A stretch of 64,000 nt of DNA, from contig JAEUNZ010000049.1 of the NCBI GenBank assembly GCA_016790965.1, forward strand, positions 1 through 64,000, read 5' to 3'. The notes beneath the pieces were generated by a model that saw only the letters and a list, made by a program, of their open reading frames with translations, was not told the origin of the DNA and ran no database searches. Both the position numbers and the translations under genes were made by a program. Shown here piece after piece: positions 44,482-54,878 of the stretch (positions are counted from its first letter, which is position 1; each line of letters starts with the position of its first letter). The DNA is from SSSZ01 sp016790965 (lineage in GTDB: Bacteria > Pseudomonadota > Gammaproteobacteria > Burkholderiales > Rhodocyclaceae).

Positions 44482-46194
44482 ATGAACAAACGAGTCACCA
44501 TCGACCCGATCACCCGCATCGAGGGCCACCTCCGCGTGGACGTGGAAGTGGACGGCGGCAAGGTCAAGAAGGCCTGGGCCTCCGGCCAGATGTGGCGGGG
44601 TGTCGAGAACATCCTCATCGGCCGCGACCCGCGGGATGCCTGGGCCATCACCCAGCGAATCTGCGGCGTGTGCACCACGGTGCACGCCTTCGCCTCGGTG
44701 CGGGCGGTGGAAAACGCCCTGCAGCTGGAAATTCCTGTGAACGCCCAGTACATCCGCAACATGATCATGCTGGCCCACGCCATCCATGACCATATCGTGC
44801 ACTTCTACCACCTCTCCGCCCTGGACTGGGTGGATGTGGTTTCGGCGCTGAAGGCCGATCCCAAGAAGGCGGCGAGCCTCGCCCAGAGCCTTTCCAACTG
44901 GAACAACAACAGCGAGGCCGAATTCAAGAAGGTGCAGGAAAAGTTGAAGGGCTTCGTCGGCACCGGCCAATTGGGCATCTTCACCAACGGCTACTGGGGC
45001 CACCCGGCCATGAAGCTGTCGCCGGAGGTGAATCTGCTGGCGACCGTGCACTACCTGCAAGCCCTGGAGGTGCAGCGCTACGCCAACAAGATCGTCGCCA
45101 TCCTCGGCTCCAAGTCGCCCCACATCCAGAACGTGGCCGTGGGCGGCGTGGCTAACCCGCTTTCTCTGGATTCCCAGTCGGTGCTCACCGTCGAGCGCCT
45201 GCTGGCGGTGAAGGAGTGGATCGAGAAGCTCGACGACTTCGTCAAAAACGTCTATCTGGTGGATGTGGCCGCCGTCGGTGCCTTCTACGCGGACTGGACC
45301 AAGGTCGGCAAGGGCATCACCGATTACTTGTGCGTGCCCGACATCCCCCTCGACGGCAAGGGCACCGTGTTCGCACTGCCCGGAGGCTACATCGAGGGTG
45401 GCAAGCTGGAAAGCCACAAGCCGATCAAGACCTTCGGCGACAAGTATTTCGTCGACGGCGTCTCCGAGGCCATCAAGCACTCCTGGTACGACTACGCCGC
45501 CGGCAACGACGTGTCGCTCCATCCGTACAAGGGCGAGACCAAGCCCAATTACACGGACTTCCAGGATAACGGCAAGTATTCCTGGCTGAAGTCGCCCACC
45601 TTCTACGGCAAGCCCATGCAGGTGGGGCCGCTGTCCCGGGTGCTCAACATGCTGGCTGCCGGTCACGAGCCGACCAAGAAGTACGCCACTGCCGCCCTGG
45701 ATCTGGTCTCCAGCCTGGCCGGCACCAAGGTGGGGCTGGACGCCATGCATTCCACCATAGGTCGCCATGCGGCCCGGGCCGTGGGTTGCGCCGTGCAGTC
45801 GGACGAACTGATGAACCAGTGGAATCTGCTGCTGGCCAACATGGCCAAGGGCGACCTCAAGACCTACAACAAGCCGACCTTCCCCAAGGGCGAGCAAATG
45901 GGCGTCGGGTTCCACGAGGCGCCGCGGGGCGTGCTGTCCCATTGGGTGGTCATCGATTCCGGCAAGATCAAGAACTACCAGTGCGTCGTGCCCACCACCT
46001 GGAACGCCGCGCCGAGGAACGAAAAGGACCAGCCGGGCGCCTATGAGGCCTGCCTCCTGGACAACCCGGTAGCCGATCCCGAGAAGCCGCTGGAAGTCCT
46101 GCGCACGGTGCACTCCTTCGACCCCTGCCTGGCCTGCGCCGTGCATGTGGTGGATCAGGAGAACAACCCTGTGGTGACCGTCAAGGCCGTTTGA
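44482..46194 (+). CDS. hybC: Uptake [NiFe] hydrogenase large subunit (HybC type)
   Basis: The 570-residue catalytic subunit. Ligands of the NiFe site lie in RICGVCTTVHA near the N-terminus (after RIEGHLRVDVEV) and DPCLACAVH near the end. A 15-residue extension (VVDQENNPVVTVKAV) follows the terminal His and should be removed by HybD after nickel insertion. AGGAG precedes the ATG. Last structural gene. A strong terminator lies 27 bp after its stop. Confidence 0.96.
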   Translation: MNKRVTIDPITRIEGHLRVDVEVDGGKVKKAWASGQMWRGVENILIGRDPRDAWAITQRICGVCTTVHAFASVRAVENALQLEIPVNAQYIRNMIMLAHAIHDHIVHFYHLSALDWVDVVSALKADPKKAASLAQSLSNWNNNSEAEFKKVQEKLKGFVGTGQLGIFTNGYWGHPAMKLSPEVNLLATVHYLQALEVQRYANKIVAILGSKSPHIQNVAVGGVANPLSLDSQSVLTVERLLAVKEWIEKLDDFVKNVYLVDVAAVGAFYADWTKVGKGITDYLCVPDIPLDGKGTVFALPGGYIEGGKLESHKPIKTFGDKYFVDGVSEAIKHSWYDYAAGNDVSLHPYKGETKPNYTDFQDNGKYSWLKSPTFYGKPMQVGPLSRVLNMLAAGHEPTKKYATAALDLVSSLAGTKVGLDAMHSTIGRHAARAVGCAVQSDELMNQWNLLLANMAKGDLKTYNKPTFPKGEQMGVGFHEAPRGVLSHWVVIDSGKIKNYQCVVPTTWNAAPRNEKDQPGAYEACLLDNPVADPEKPLEVLRTVHSFDPCLACAVHVVDQENNPVVTVKAV

Positions 46195-46220
46195 TCCAGG
46201 GCAACGAGTTCCGTCGTTTT

Positions 46221-46250
46221 GGGCGCGATACTTCTCGCGCCCCTTTTTTT
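46221..46250 (+). terminator. Rho-independent terminator between hybC and hybD
   Basis: Stem GGGCGCG/CGCGCCC with an ATACTTCT loop, followed by C and seven T. The ribosome-binding site of hybD (GGAG) begins at the next base. It probably limits hybD-hypC-hybE expression relative to the structural genes. Confidence 0.85.
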
Positions 46251-46260
46251 GGAGATCCCC

Positions 46261-46740
46261 GTGGCGGTCGTGGTCCTCGGTATCGGCAACATCCTGCTTT
46301 CCGACGAAGGAGTCGGCGTGCGCGTCGTGGAACGCCTGGAGCGTGATTACCTCCTGCCCTCCGAGGTCAGGGTCATCGACGGCGGCACCTGCGCCATGGA
46401 AATGCTGGAGCAACTGGAGAATCTTGACGCCCTCATCGTGGTCGATTGCGTGCGCCACGGCCAGGCGCCTGGAACGCCGGTGCTGCTGAAAGACGACGAT
46501 GTGCCGGTATTCTTCAGGACCAAGCTCTCGCCACACCAGGTGGGGCTTTCCGACGTTCTGGCCAGCCTGGAATTCACCGGGCGGGCACCCAAGCGTACAG
46601 CCATCATCGGCATTCAGCCGGGGTCAATGGAGTTGGGCATGGAACTGACTCCCACCGTCGCCGAGCGGCTGCCGGAGCTGCTGGCCATGACTGTCGCCGA
46701 GTTGCGCGGCCAGGGCCTCGACCTCCGGGAACGTGGCTGA
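46261..46740 (+). CDS. hybD: HybD, hydrogenase maturation endopeptidase
   Basis: Nickel-dependent protease that cuts the C-terminal extension of HybC. The 159 residues from GTG (MAVVVLGIGNILLSDEGVG) match HybD length. The three nickel-sensing ligands are the Glu of SDEGVGV, the Asp of VVDCVRHG and the His of SPHQVGLSDVL. GGAG lies seven bases before the GTG. An upstream in-frame ATG at 46219 was rejected because it falls within the terminator hairpin. Confidence 0.94.
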   Translation: MAVVVLGIGNILLSDEGVGVRVVERLERDYLLPSEVRVIDGGTCAMEMLEQLENLDALIVVDCVRHGQAPGTPVLLKDDDVPVFFRTKLSPHQVGLSDVLASLEFTGRAPKRTAIIGIQPGSMELGMELTPTVAERLPELLAMTVAELRGQGLDLRERG

Positions 46741-47012
46741 TGTGCCTTTCCATTCCTAAACAGGTGGTGGCCTGGGAAGGGGAGGGCGACTTCGCCTGGG
46801 TCGAGCGCCACGGCGAGCGGGAATGCCTCAACATGATGCTGGTGGGGCCGCAACCCGTGGGCACCTGGGTTCTCAGTGCTCTTGGATTTGCCAAGGAAGT
46901 GGTGGAGCCGGGTGAACTGGCTCTCATCGAGGAAGCCCTGGAGGCTCTGGCGGCCTCCCTTGACGGGGATTATGATCCGGACCGCTTCTTCTCCGACTTG
47001 AAACGCACGTGA
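46740..47012 (+). CDS. hybG: Second HypC/HybG-type maturation chaperone
   Basis: The 90 residues begin MCLSIPKQVVAW with the essential Cys2. They are more divergent than HypC at 15155. In E. coli, HybG is the HypC paralogue dedicated to Hyd-2, and its position beside hybD and hybE suggests the same here. The ATG shares a base with the hybD stop, and the 3' end overlaps hybE (GTGA). Confidence 0.9.
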   Translation: MCLSIPKQVVAWEGEGDFAWVERHGERECLNMMLVGPQPVGTWVLSALGFAKEVVEPGELALIEEALEALAASLDGDYDPDRFFSDLKRT

Positions 47013-47587
47013 CCCAACGTATCCGCACTCCGGCCCTCGCGCCGCCGCCCATCCGTCCGGCGACGCCCCTGGACACCGATCCCTCCGCCTTCCTCGAAAA
47101 CCACTATCTGCACGTGTGGGAAACCCGCATGCAGGACTTGCCCTTTGTGAATCCGAAGCTGGGAGTCGCGGCCGTGGGGTTCCGTCGCCATCGTGGCGAC
47201 TGGTTGGGGGTGATGGTGACCCCCTGGTTTCTGAACCTATTCCTGCTTTCCGGCGGGGGGGAACTGTGGGGCGACATCCCGGCTGGAGAACGGCGCTACA
47301 TCGACCTGCCCTGCGGGGCCTTGCAATTCATCGCCGACGACGATCCTGACTTGGGCCCCTACCAGTATTGCCCGCTGATTGCGCCAGTAACGGGTTTGGA
47401 GAGCATGATTGCCGCGCTTGGGGCGGCCCGGGACGCGCTGGCCGCGGCGTTTGTTCCACCCCCCGAGTCGCCTGCCACTGCAGCACCGTCCCGGACGGTG
47501 GAACCTGCTTCCCCGGTGCCTACTGCGGAACCGGATCCGCCGCCGCGACGGGCCTTTCTGCGACGCCTCGCGGGCAAGCGAACGTAA
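47009..47587 (+). CDS. hybE: HybE-family hydrogenase assembly chaperone
   Basis: The 192-residue cytoplasmic protein binds the Tat-bearing small-subunit precursor and controls its export in E. coli Hyd-2. Family hallmarks are FLENHYLHVWETRMQDLPF, GDWLGVMVTPWFLNLFLL and IDLPCGALQFIADDD. The C-terminal 50 residues are Pro/Ala-rich and end RRAFLRRLAGKR, longer than E. coli HybE (162). GTG start overlaps hybG. Last gene of the hyb operon. Confidence 0.92.
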   Translation: MTQRIRTPALAPPPIRPATPLDTDPSAFLENHYLHVWETRMQDLPFVNPKLGVAAVGFRRHRGDWLGVMVTPWFLNLFLLSGGGELWGDIPAGERRYIDLPCGALQFIADDDPDLGPYQYCPLIAPVTGLESMIAALGAARDALAAAFVPPPESPATAAPSRTVEPASPVPTAEPDPPPRRAFLRRLAGKRT

Positions 47588-47652
47588 CGGGAGGCTTCAG
47601 CACCCTTACCGCGGGTCCGGAGTGGGGGGCAGGAAAGACGTGTCGGACAGTC

Positions 47653-47672
47653 GCGCGCCTGCGCTGGCGCGC
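47653..47672. terminator. Hairpin between convergent hybE and kinase genes
   Basis: GCGCGCC-TGCGCT-GGCGCGC is a perfect 7-bp stem, just before the kinase stop codon. There is no T run on either side, so termination is only suggested by the convergent layout. Confidence 0.4.
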
Positions 47673-47675
47673 CAG

Positions 47676-49034
47676 TCAGCTTCCGGAGCCGGATTCCTTC
47701 TGTCGTTGCTGGTAAAGCAGGAGGTACTGCTCGTCCACCTGCTTCAGTCGCTCGGCGGCCAGGCGGAAGAAAATCTTGAGCAGTTCGGTCTGTAATTCGG
47801 GTGACGCATGGTGGAGCGATTCAAAGGGCCACTTGCCAACCACCACGTCGGTATTCGCAACGACCGTGGCGGCCCGCTGGGACGGAGCCTTTTCGGCGAA
47901 GGCCAGCTCGCCGAAAAGGGTGCCCGGGGACATCCAGGCAATCAGCTTGTTTTGCTGCGTAACCTTGGCATCGCCCTCCAGGAGCATGTAGCAGGATTTG
48001 GCCGGCGCGCCTTCCTTGATGAGCACTGTGTCCTTGGGCACCTGGTACCACTTGGAGAGGCGCAGCATCTCCCACAGTTGGGCGTCGTTCAGATCCTCGA
48101 AGATGGGCAGGCGGCGCAGGCGGTCGTAGGTTTCCGCCTGGGCCGGGCGCTTCGATTCCGCCGGCCGCTCCACCGCAGTCGCCGAGCGCAGCTTGGGCAG
48201 CAGTTCGGTGAGGGTCTTGAGGACTTCGTTCCAGTTGGGAAAGCGGTCTTCCAGGCTGCGGGCCAACATGCGGTCCACCAGGGATTCCAGTTCCACCGGC
48301 AAATCCGGGCGCAGGGCACGCAGGGCAGGGCGCTCGCCGTTGATGATCTCGTACATCAGCCCGGCCGGATTGTCCGCCTCGAAGGGCAGGCGGGCGGTGA
48401 GGAGCTTGAACAGCACCGCTCCCAGGGCGTAGATGTCGGCCTGGGGCGTCACCCACGACCGGAACAGTTCCGGCGCCATGTAGGCCAGGGAGCCGATGTC
48501 CATGACCTGGGTGGATTCATCCTTGTTCCAGTAGGCGGCCCCAAAGTCACCCACCTTGACCTCGCCGGGCCCCACGTATTGCAGGTTGGCCGGCTTGACG
48601 TCGCGGTGGACGATGCCGTTGCGGCAGGCGTAATCCAGGGCGCTGGCGCACTTATAGATGATCTCAAGGATTTCCTGGATGGACTTGAGGCGGTTGGGCT
48701 GGGTGAAGGGATCGAGGGTGCCCCCCGGCAGATACTCCATGACCAGCCAGGCGGTGTCCGGGTCGATGCCGGCGTCGAAGACCTCGACGATGTAGGGGTG
48801 CTTGAGGCTGCCCGCCAGATGGACCTCGTTGAGCCAGGCCTTGCGGGTGATATCGTTGGCCGCGGTGTCCCGGAAAATATGGGAATGGGCGACCTTGATG
48901 GCCACCGGCCGCTGGTTGTAGACGTCGTGGCCGAGATAGACGACGCCGCTCGCCCCGCTGCCGATCTCCCGCTTGAATTCGTAGCGGTGCTGGAGACTGG
49001 ACGGAATCCGGGGGGCTTCGCCGGCTTCTGCCAT
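47676..49034 (-). CDS. Ser/Thr protein kinase with C-terminal cyclic-nucleotide-binding domain (1)
   Basis: The 452-residue soluble Hanks-type kinase has the Gly loop GSGASGVVYLG, Lys of VAIKVA, catalytic HRDVKPANLQ, DFGAAYW and MAPE. A cNMP-binding/CAP-like domain follows at about 305-440 (VLIKEGAPAKSCYMLLEGDA, GTLFGELAFAEKAPS). ATG at 49034 was preferred because GGAAGAG is well placed. A GTG two codons earlier is too close. Overlap region with the upstream OmpA-like gene indicates co-transcription. A paralogue lies at 56246. Confidence 0.9.
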   Translation of the reverse strand: MAEAGEAPRIPSSLQHRYEFKREIGSGASGVVYLGHDVYNQRPVAIKVAHSHIFRDTAANDITRKAWLNEVHLAGSLKHPYIVEVFDAGIDPDTAWLVMEYLPGGTLDPFTQPNRLKSIQEILEIIYKCASALDYACRNGIVHRDVKPANLQYVGPGEVKVGDFGAAYWNKDESTQVMDIGSLAYMAPELFRSWVTPQADIYALGAVLFKLLTARLPFEADNPAGLMYEIINGERPALRALRPDLPVELESLVDRMLARSLEDRFPNWNEVLKTLTELLPKLRSATAVERPAESKRPAQAETYDRLRRLPIFEDLNDAQLWEMLRLSKWYQVPKDTVLIKEGAPAKSCYMLLEGDAKVTQQNKLIAWMSPGTLFGELAFAEKAPSQRAATVVANTDVVVGKWPFESLHHASPELQTELLKIFFRLAAERLKQVDEQYLLLYQQRQKESGSGS

Positions 49035-49036
49035 GG

Positions 49037-49627
49037 TCACTCTTCCTTTTCGTACACGATGTCGGCGCGGCGGTTCTCGGCCCAGGATTCCTCGTCGTGG
49101 CCGCGGAGCTTGGGGCGGGATTCTCCGTAGCTCACCACCCGCACCTGCTTTTCCTCGGCGCCGCCGGCCACCAGCGACTCGCGCACCGCATCGGCGCGCT
49201 TCTGCCCCAGGCGGCGGTTGTGCTCCGCGCCGCCGCGCTCATCGGCGTTGCCCTCAACCTTGACCCGCAGGGCGGGATTGGCCTTGAGGTGCTTGGCGTG
49301 AGCCGCCAGAACCCCCGCGTACTCGTCCTTGATCTCGGACCGGTCATAGTCGAAGTAAATGCTGCGTTGGGTGCGCAGGCCGGCCTCGTCCACCTTCATG
49401 CCCGTGCGGGAGGCATCCGATCCTTCGGCACCGTCGGCCGTCACCCGCGCCCCCGTCCGCGCATCCTGGGGCTGCAATTCCGGCGGGACAGGCTGCCCGA
49501 GCAGCCCCGGATGAACCTTGAGATTGCCGCTCTGGGAAAGGTGCGGCGTGGCTTGCTGCGAAGCGCAGGCTGCCAGCAGGAGGCAAGACAGGAAGGCCGG
49601 GAGGTTGCGCAAGGGGTGGGGAGACAT
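49037..49627 (-). CDS. OmpA/Pal-like peptidoglycan-binding lipoprotein
   Basis: The 196 residues have a lipoprotein signal peptide with lipobox LLLAAC (Cys near 21). A C-terminal OmpA-like domain follows: IYFDYDRSEIKDEYAGVLAAH, VEGNADERGGAEHNRRLGQK, RADAVRESL and ENRRADIVY. It should sit in the outer membrane and bind peptidoglycan. It lies directly upstream of the kinase gene with end overlap, so the two may act in one envelope-sensing unit (inference). Confidence 0.9.
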   Translation of the reverse strand: MSPHPLRNLPAFLSCLLLAACASQQATPHLSQSGNLKVHPGLLGQPVPPELQPQDARTGARVTADGAEGSDASRTGMKVDEAGLRTQRSIYFDYDRSEIKDEYAGVLAAHAKHLKANPALRVKVEGNADERGGAEHNRRLGQKRADAVRESLVAGGAEEKQVRVVSYGESRPKLRGHDEESWAENRRADIVYEKEE

Positions 49628-49739
49628 GACCGGGGGAGGGGACGGTTCGGCAAGAGGGCGATGATAGCTTTTCGGCCGCCCCGGGACCAGCCCCGTGCAG
49701 GGCTTCGGAAAGAGGGCACCAGAGCCGCCGCGGCACTCC

Positions 49740-50051
49740 TCAGGGCTCGATGTTGAAAGCGATAACGATTTGCTCTGGCACCTGCTTGAACTCGGTCGCG
49801 ATCGCTCGCCTGGCCTTCGTTGCGATATCCGACAGAGCGGCATCCCGAGGGAGGCCTTGAAAGCTTACAGTGACAGACGTCAGGGAGCCGTTGTTCCAAC
49901 TGAAACCGACAAACGATTTCAGGCCGAATGCTTTTTGCATTTGATCCGAGACGGCCTGGGAATGGGCAAAGCCTTCCTTCATCGTGTCTACCGCATCACA
50001 GGCGGAGAGCGTCGTGGCCAGTATTGCTGTAGCGATCAGTCGCTGAATCAT
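49740..50051 (-). CDS. Small predicted lipoprotein of unknown function
   Basis: The 103-residue protein has a signal peptide and lipobox (AILATTLSACDAV, Cys18) followed by a compact domain (GLKSFVGFSWNNGSLTSVTV, VPEQIVIAFNIEP). A CGAGG-type ribosome-binding site precedes the ATG. I do not recognise the family. Base composition is lower in GC than its neighbours. Confidence 0.65.
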   Translation of the reverse strand: MIQRLIATAILATTLSACDAVDTMKEGFAHSQAVSDQMQKAFGLKSFVGFSWNNGSLTSVTVSFQGLPRDAALSDIATKARRAIATEFKQVPEQIVIAFNIEP

Positions 50052-50081
50052 GTGAACCTCGAGAGGATTGGTGCGTCATCA

Positions 50082-50223
50082 GTCGGATAGGCTTGTGCCG
50101 TTGCTGGGGTGCGTGGCCGTGTCCCGATCGCGCGAGCCGCGGCCATAGCCGATGCGATGTCGAGGATGAGCGACAAATCGAGCGGGGACGCGAGGGGGGC
50201 CGAACAGTGCAGCACCTATCTGA
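50082..50223. repeat. Family A palindromic element, copy 2 (reverse orientation)
   Basis: Ends GTCGGATAGG and CCTATCTGAC are near-perfect inverted repeats. On the minus strand the core TTTGTCGCTCATCCTCG followed by CGGCTATGGCCGCGG matches the centre of the 34150-34317 element. About 142 bp, no frame. Confidence 0.65.
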
Positions 50224-50483
50224 CGGCCAGTGACAGCGTTGCTCAGGGCGGAGAATCGGGGACGTCTAATGCCCGGCGCGTTTTGCCGAATCAGGTCGCG
50301 TGTCGGCTCAGGACGGTGGGGGTCTTCCGGGGCGGGCAGGGTCATGACTTGGGCATGATAACTGGTGAGCGAAGACAGGTGCAATGCTGTGAGATGAAGT
50401 CCGCGGCGCGCGATTTAACGTGGCCTTTTAGCGCGTGCGGTTACGCCGCCTGCCTGGAGACTCCTGGGGGCCTTCGGGCGCTG

Positions 50484-50491
50484 CGCTATAA
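50484..50491 (+). promoter_or_regulatory. Candidate -10 element of hemA
   Basis: GCTATAAT is an exact TATAAT-type hexamer in GC-rich DNA, 31 bp before the hemA start. No matching -35 box is obvious (CTGGGG region at 50463). Confidence 0.45.
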
Positions 50492-50521
50492 TCCGGGCCG
50501 AATCCTGCTTCCCCGCGACCC

Positions 50522-51772
50522 GTGATCTTCACACTTGGCATCAATCACCATTCGGCTCCGCTCGCCATTCGCGAGCGGGTGGCGTTTCACGCCGAGGGGC
50601 TGCCCAAGGCGCTGGCCCACCTGGTGTCGGCGAAACCGGTGAAAGAGGCGGCCATCCTCTCCACCTGCAACCGGATGGAATTGTATTGCACGACCGATTC
50701 GCCCGCGGCAGCGGCAGACTGGTTGGCGGAATACCATCGCGTCGAGCGGGCGCGTATCGAGCCCTATCTGTATACCTATCCGCAGCCGGAGGCCGTACGT
50801 CATGCTTTTCGGGTGGCCAGCGGGCTCGATTCCATGGTGATAGGCGAGCCGCAGATTCTGGGGCAGATGAAGGACGCGGTGCGGGTCGCCGAAGAGGCCG
50901 GAACCCTGGGCACGCAGTTGCACAAGCTTTTCCAGCGCTCCTTCGCGGTGGCCAAGGAGGTGCGCAGCACCACGGCCATCGGGGCCAATATCGTTTCCAT
51001 GGCGGCGGCGGCCGTGCATCTGGCGGAGCGTATCTTCGAATCGATGGCGCAGCAGCGGGTGCTGTTCATCGGTGCCGGGGAGATGATCGAACTGTGCGCG
51101 GCCCACTTCTGCGCCCAGAAGCCGCGCCAGGTGACCGTCGCCAACCGCACGGTGGAACGGGGACAGGCCCTGGCCCAGCGCTTCGGCGGGGTGGCGGTCC
51201 GCCTCGACGAGCTGGCGGAGATCCTCCCCCAGCACGACATCGTCGTGTCCTGCACCGCGAGTCCGCTGCCCATCATCGGCCTGGGGATGGTGGAGCGGGC
51301 CGTGCGGGCGCGCCGGCATCGGCCCATTTTTATGGTCGATCTGGCGGTGCCGCGGGATATCGAGGTCGAGGTGGGTGAACTCGACGACGTGTTCCTCTAC
51401 ACCGTCGATGACCTGGCTCAGGTGGTGGAAAGCGGCCTGGAATCCCGTCAGGCGGCGGTCGTCCAGGCCGAGGCCATCATCAGCAGCCGGGTGGAGAACT
51501 TTCTTTCCTGGCTGGATTCCCGTGATTCCGTGCCGGTGATCCGCGCCCTGCGGGATAGCGCCGAACGCCTCCGACGCCACGAACTGGAGCATGCCGCAAA
51601 GCTGCTTGCCCGCGGTGAAGCGCCGGACAAGGTGCTGGAACATCTCTCCCATCGGCTGACCAACAAATTCCTGCACGCGCCGACCCAGGCCCTCAATCTG
51701 GCTGAGGGCGAAGAGCGGTTGGACCTCCAGTCGGCCGCGACGCGCCTCTTTCACCTGCATCGGGAAGAATAG
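50522..51772 (+). CDS. hemA: Glutamyl-tRNA reductase
   Basis: First step of the C5 tetrapyrrole pathway: reduction of glutamyl-tRNA to glutamate-1-semialdehyde. The 416 residues start (GTG) MIFTLGINHHSAPLAIRERV. The catalytic Cys lies in AILSTCNRMELYC, and EPQILGQMKDAV and the NADPH-binding VLFIGAGEMIELCAAHF follow, with a C-terminal dimerisation helix. Together with hemC, hemD and hemF on the right it provides heme for the cytochromes encoded here. The GTG is taken because homology begins at the first residue. Confidence 0.96.
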   Translation: MIFTLGINHHSAPLAIRERVAFHAEGLPKALAHLVSAKPVKEAAILSTCNRMELYCTTDSPAAAADWLAEYHRVERARIEPYLYTYPQPEAVRHAFRVASGLDSMVIGEPQILGQMKDAVRVAEEAGTLGTQLHKLFQRSFAVAKEVRSTTAIGANIVSMAAAAVHLAERIFESMAQQRVLFIGAGEMIELCAAHFCAQKPRQVTVANRTVERGQALAQRFGGVAVRLDELAEILPQHDIVVSCTASPLPIIGLGMVERAVRARRHRPIFMVDLAVPRDIEVEVGELDDVFLYTVDDLAQVVESGLESRQAAVVQAEAIISSRVENFLSWLDSRDSVPVIRALRDSAERLRRHELEHAAKLLARGEAPDKVLEHLSHRLTNKFLHAPTQALNLAEGEERLDLQSAATRLFHLHREE

Positions 51773-51804
51773 CCGGCGCTCCGTCGGACGAGGCCGTATG
51801 CCGC

Positions 51805-51828
51805 CCAAGGCGCGCTTCAGCGCCTTGG
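51805..51828 (+). terminator. Hairpin after hemA
   Basis: CCAAGGCGC-GCTTCA-GCGCCTTGG, a perfect 9-bp stem 32 bp after the hemA stop, between convergent genes. No T run, so intrinsic termination is uncertain. Confidence 0.5.
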
Positions 51829-51864
51829 TGCCCATCCCTCCCCGGCAAACCCAGTCCCGCCGGT

Positions 51865-51879
51865 TACCGTGAACACGCC

Positions 51880-51884
<5 letters not shown>
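51865..51884 (+). repeat. Short dispersed repeat TTACYGTGAACACRCCCTAA, copy 2
   Basis: TTACCGTGAACACGCCCTAA here differs from the 18351 copy at two positions. It overlaps the stop codon region of the diguanylate cyclase gene. Confidence 0.4.
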
Positions 51885-53508
<1,624 letters not shown>

Positions 53509-53626
53509 GAAGACGGGAGGGTAGGGGAGCATTATTCGGGGGGAATGGCGCTGGAGCAAGGCCGCCCGTCGCCGACGGACGGCGATGTCGGTTACCATAG
53601 CGGGCTTCCCCCGCTCCGAACGACCC

Positions 53627-54709
53627 ATGAAGGCCAGTATTCGCCTCAAGCTCGATCACCTGTCCGACCGCCTGGAGGAAATCGACCTCCTGCTGGCTTC
53701 CGAGACAGCTACCGCCGACATGGAACAGTACCGCCGCCTTTCCCGGGAGCGCGCCGAACTGGAGCCCGTCGTCGCCCGCTACGGCGACTTCCGCCGCGCC
53801 GAAGGCGATCTGGCCGAGGCGCAGAACCTCCTGGCCGATCCGGACCTGCGGGAATTTGCCGAAGAAGAAATGGCCGCTGCCCGGGCGCGCCTGCCCGAGT
53901 TGGAAATCGATCTGCAAAAGCTGCTCCTGCCGCGGGATCCAGACGACGAACGCAGCGTCATCCTGGAAGTGCGTGCCGGAACCGGGGGCGAGGAGTCGGC
54001 CCTGTTCGCGGGCGACCTCTTTCGCATGTATGCCCGCTTTGCCGAGCGCCAGCGCTGGCAGGTGGAGGTGCTCTCAGCCAACGAATCCGACCTGGGGGGT
54101 TACCGCGAAATCATCTGCCGCATCGTCGGCCCTGGCGCCTACTCGCGGCTCAAGTTCGAGTCCGGCGGGCATCGCGTGCAGCGCGTACCGGAAACCGAGA
54201 CCCAGGGGCGCATCCACACCTCGGCCTGTACCGTCGCGGTGATGCCCGAAGCCGACGAAGTGGGCGAGGTGGAACTTAACCCGGCCGAGCTGCGCATCGA
54301 CACTTTCCGCGCTTCCGGGGCTGGGGGGCAGCACATCAACAAGACGGATTCCGCTGTGCGCATCACCCACCTGCCCACGGGCATCGTCGCCGAATGCCAG
54401 GACGGGCGCTCCCAGCACGCCAACAAGGCTTCCGCTCTGCGCGTGCTGGCGGCGCGCATCAAGGACGTGCAGGTGCGGGCGCAACAGAGCCGCATCGCCA
54501 ATACGCGCAAGAGCCTAATCGGCTCCGGGGACCGCTCGGAGCGCATCCGTACCTACAACTTCCCCCAGGGGCGGCTCACCGATCACCGCATCAACCTGAC
54601 CCTCTACAAGCTCGCCGCCATCCTGGACGGCGACCTGGACGAACTCCTGGCGGCCCTGGCCAACGAGCACCAGGCCGAGCAGCTCTCGGCGCTCGCCGAG
54701 CAGGGATGA
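53627..54709 (+). CDS. prfA: Peptide chain release factor 1
   Basis: Terminates translation at UAA and UAG. The 360 residues begin MKASIRLKLDHLSDRLEEID. The peptidyl-hydrolysis motif GAGGQHINKTDSAVRI holds GGQ, and the codon-recognition PxT motif appears as PET in RVPETETQGRIHTSACTV. Length and sequence are typical. It is followed after two bases by a palindromic element and then prmC, whose product methylates the GGQ Gln. Confidence 0.96.
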   Translation: MKASIRLKLDHLSDRLEEIDLLLASETATADMEQYRRLSRERAELEPVVARYGDFRRAEGDLAEAQNLLADPDLREFAEEEMAAARARLPELEIDLQKLLLPRDPDDERSVILEVRAGTGGEESALFAGDLFRMYARFAERQRWQVEVLSANESDLGGYREIICRIVGPGAYSRLKFESGGHRVQRVPETETQGRIHTSACTVAVMPEADEVGEVELNPAELRIDTFRASGAGGQHINKTDSAVRITHLPTGIVAECQDGRSQHANKASALRVLAARIKDVQVRAQQSRIANTRKSLIGSGDRSERIRTYNFPQGRLTDHRINLTLYKLAAILDGDLDELLAALANEHQAEQLSALAEQG

Positions 54710-54711
54710 TC

Positions 54712-54878
54712 CTAGTGGTCTGCTTCGCAATTAACAGAACATGAACGCTTGTCTTTGTGCCCCTGCCGTTGTTGCTCATCCTCGCGATAGCTTCGGCTAT
54801 CGCTGCGGTTCGCGCCTAGCCAGGCGCACAAATCCGGCGCTTTAATCTTGTCCCGCCAATTCCGAAGCAGACCACTAG
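54712..54878. repeat. 167-bp palindromic MITE-like element (family A, copy 3)
   Basis: Ends CTAGTGGTCTGCTTCG and CGAAGCAGACCACTAG are perfect 16-bp inverted repeats, with a central hairpin CGATAGCTTCGGCTATCG. The core GTTGCTCATCCTCG matches the copy at 34150. The arm sequences differ from that copy, yet each copy pairs with itself. It starts two bases after the prfA stop. Confidence 0.85.

Larger units (their letters stand above)
50052..50521. other. Intergenic region between lipoprotein gene and hemA
   Basis: 470 bp. Carries a diverged copy of the family A palindromic element (50082-50223) and, closer to hemA, sequence that should hold its promoter (for example the GCTATAAT stretch at 50484-50491, which resembles a -10 box about 30 bp before the GTG). 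No gene is supported. Confidence 0.5.

Noticed and set aside
47653..47672. Strong intrinsic terminator
   Set aside because: The stem is perfect but there is no T run, so it is listed only as a weak candidate.
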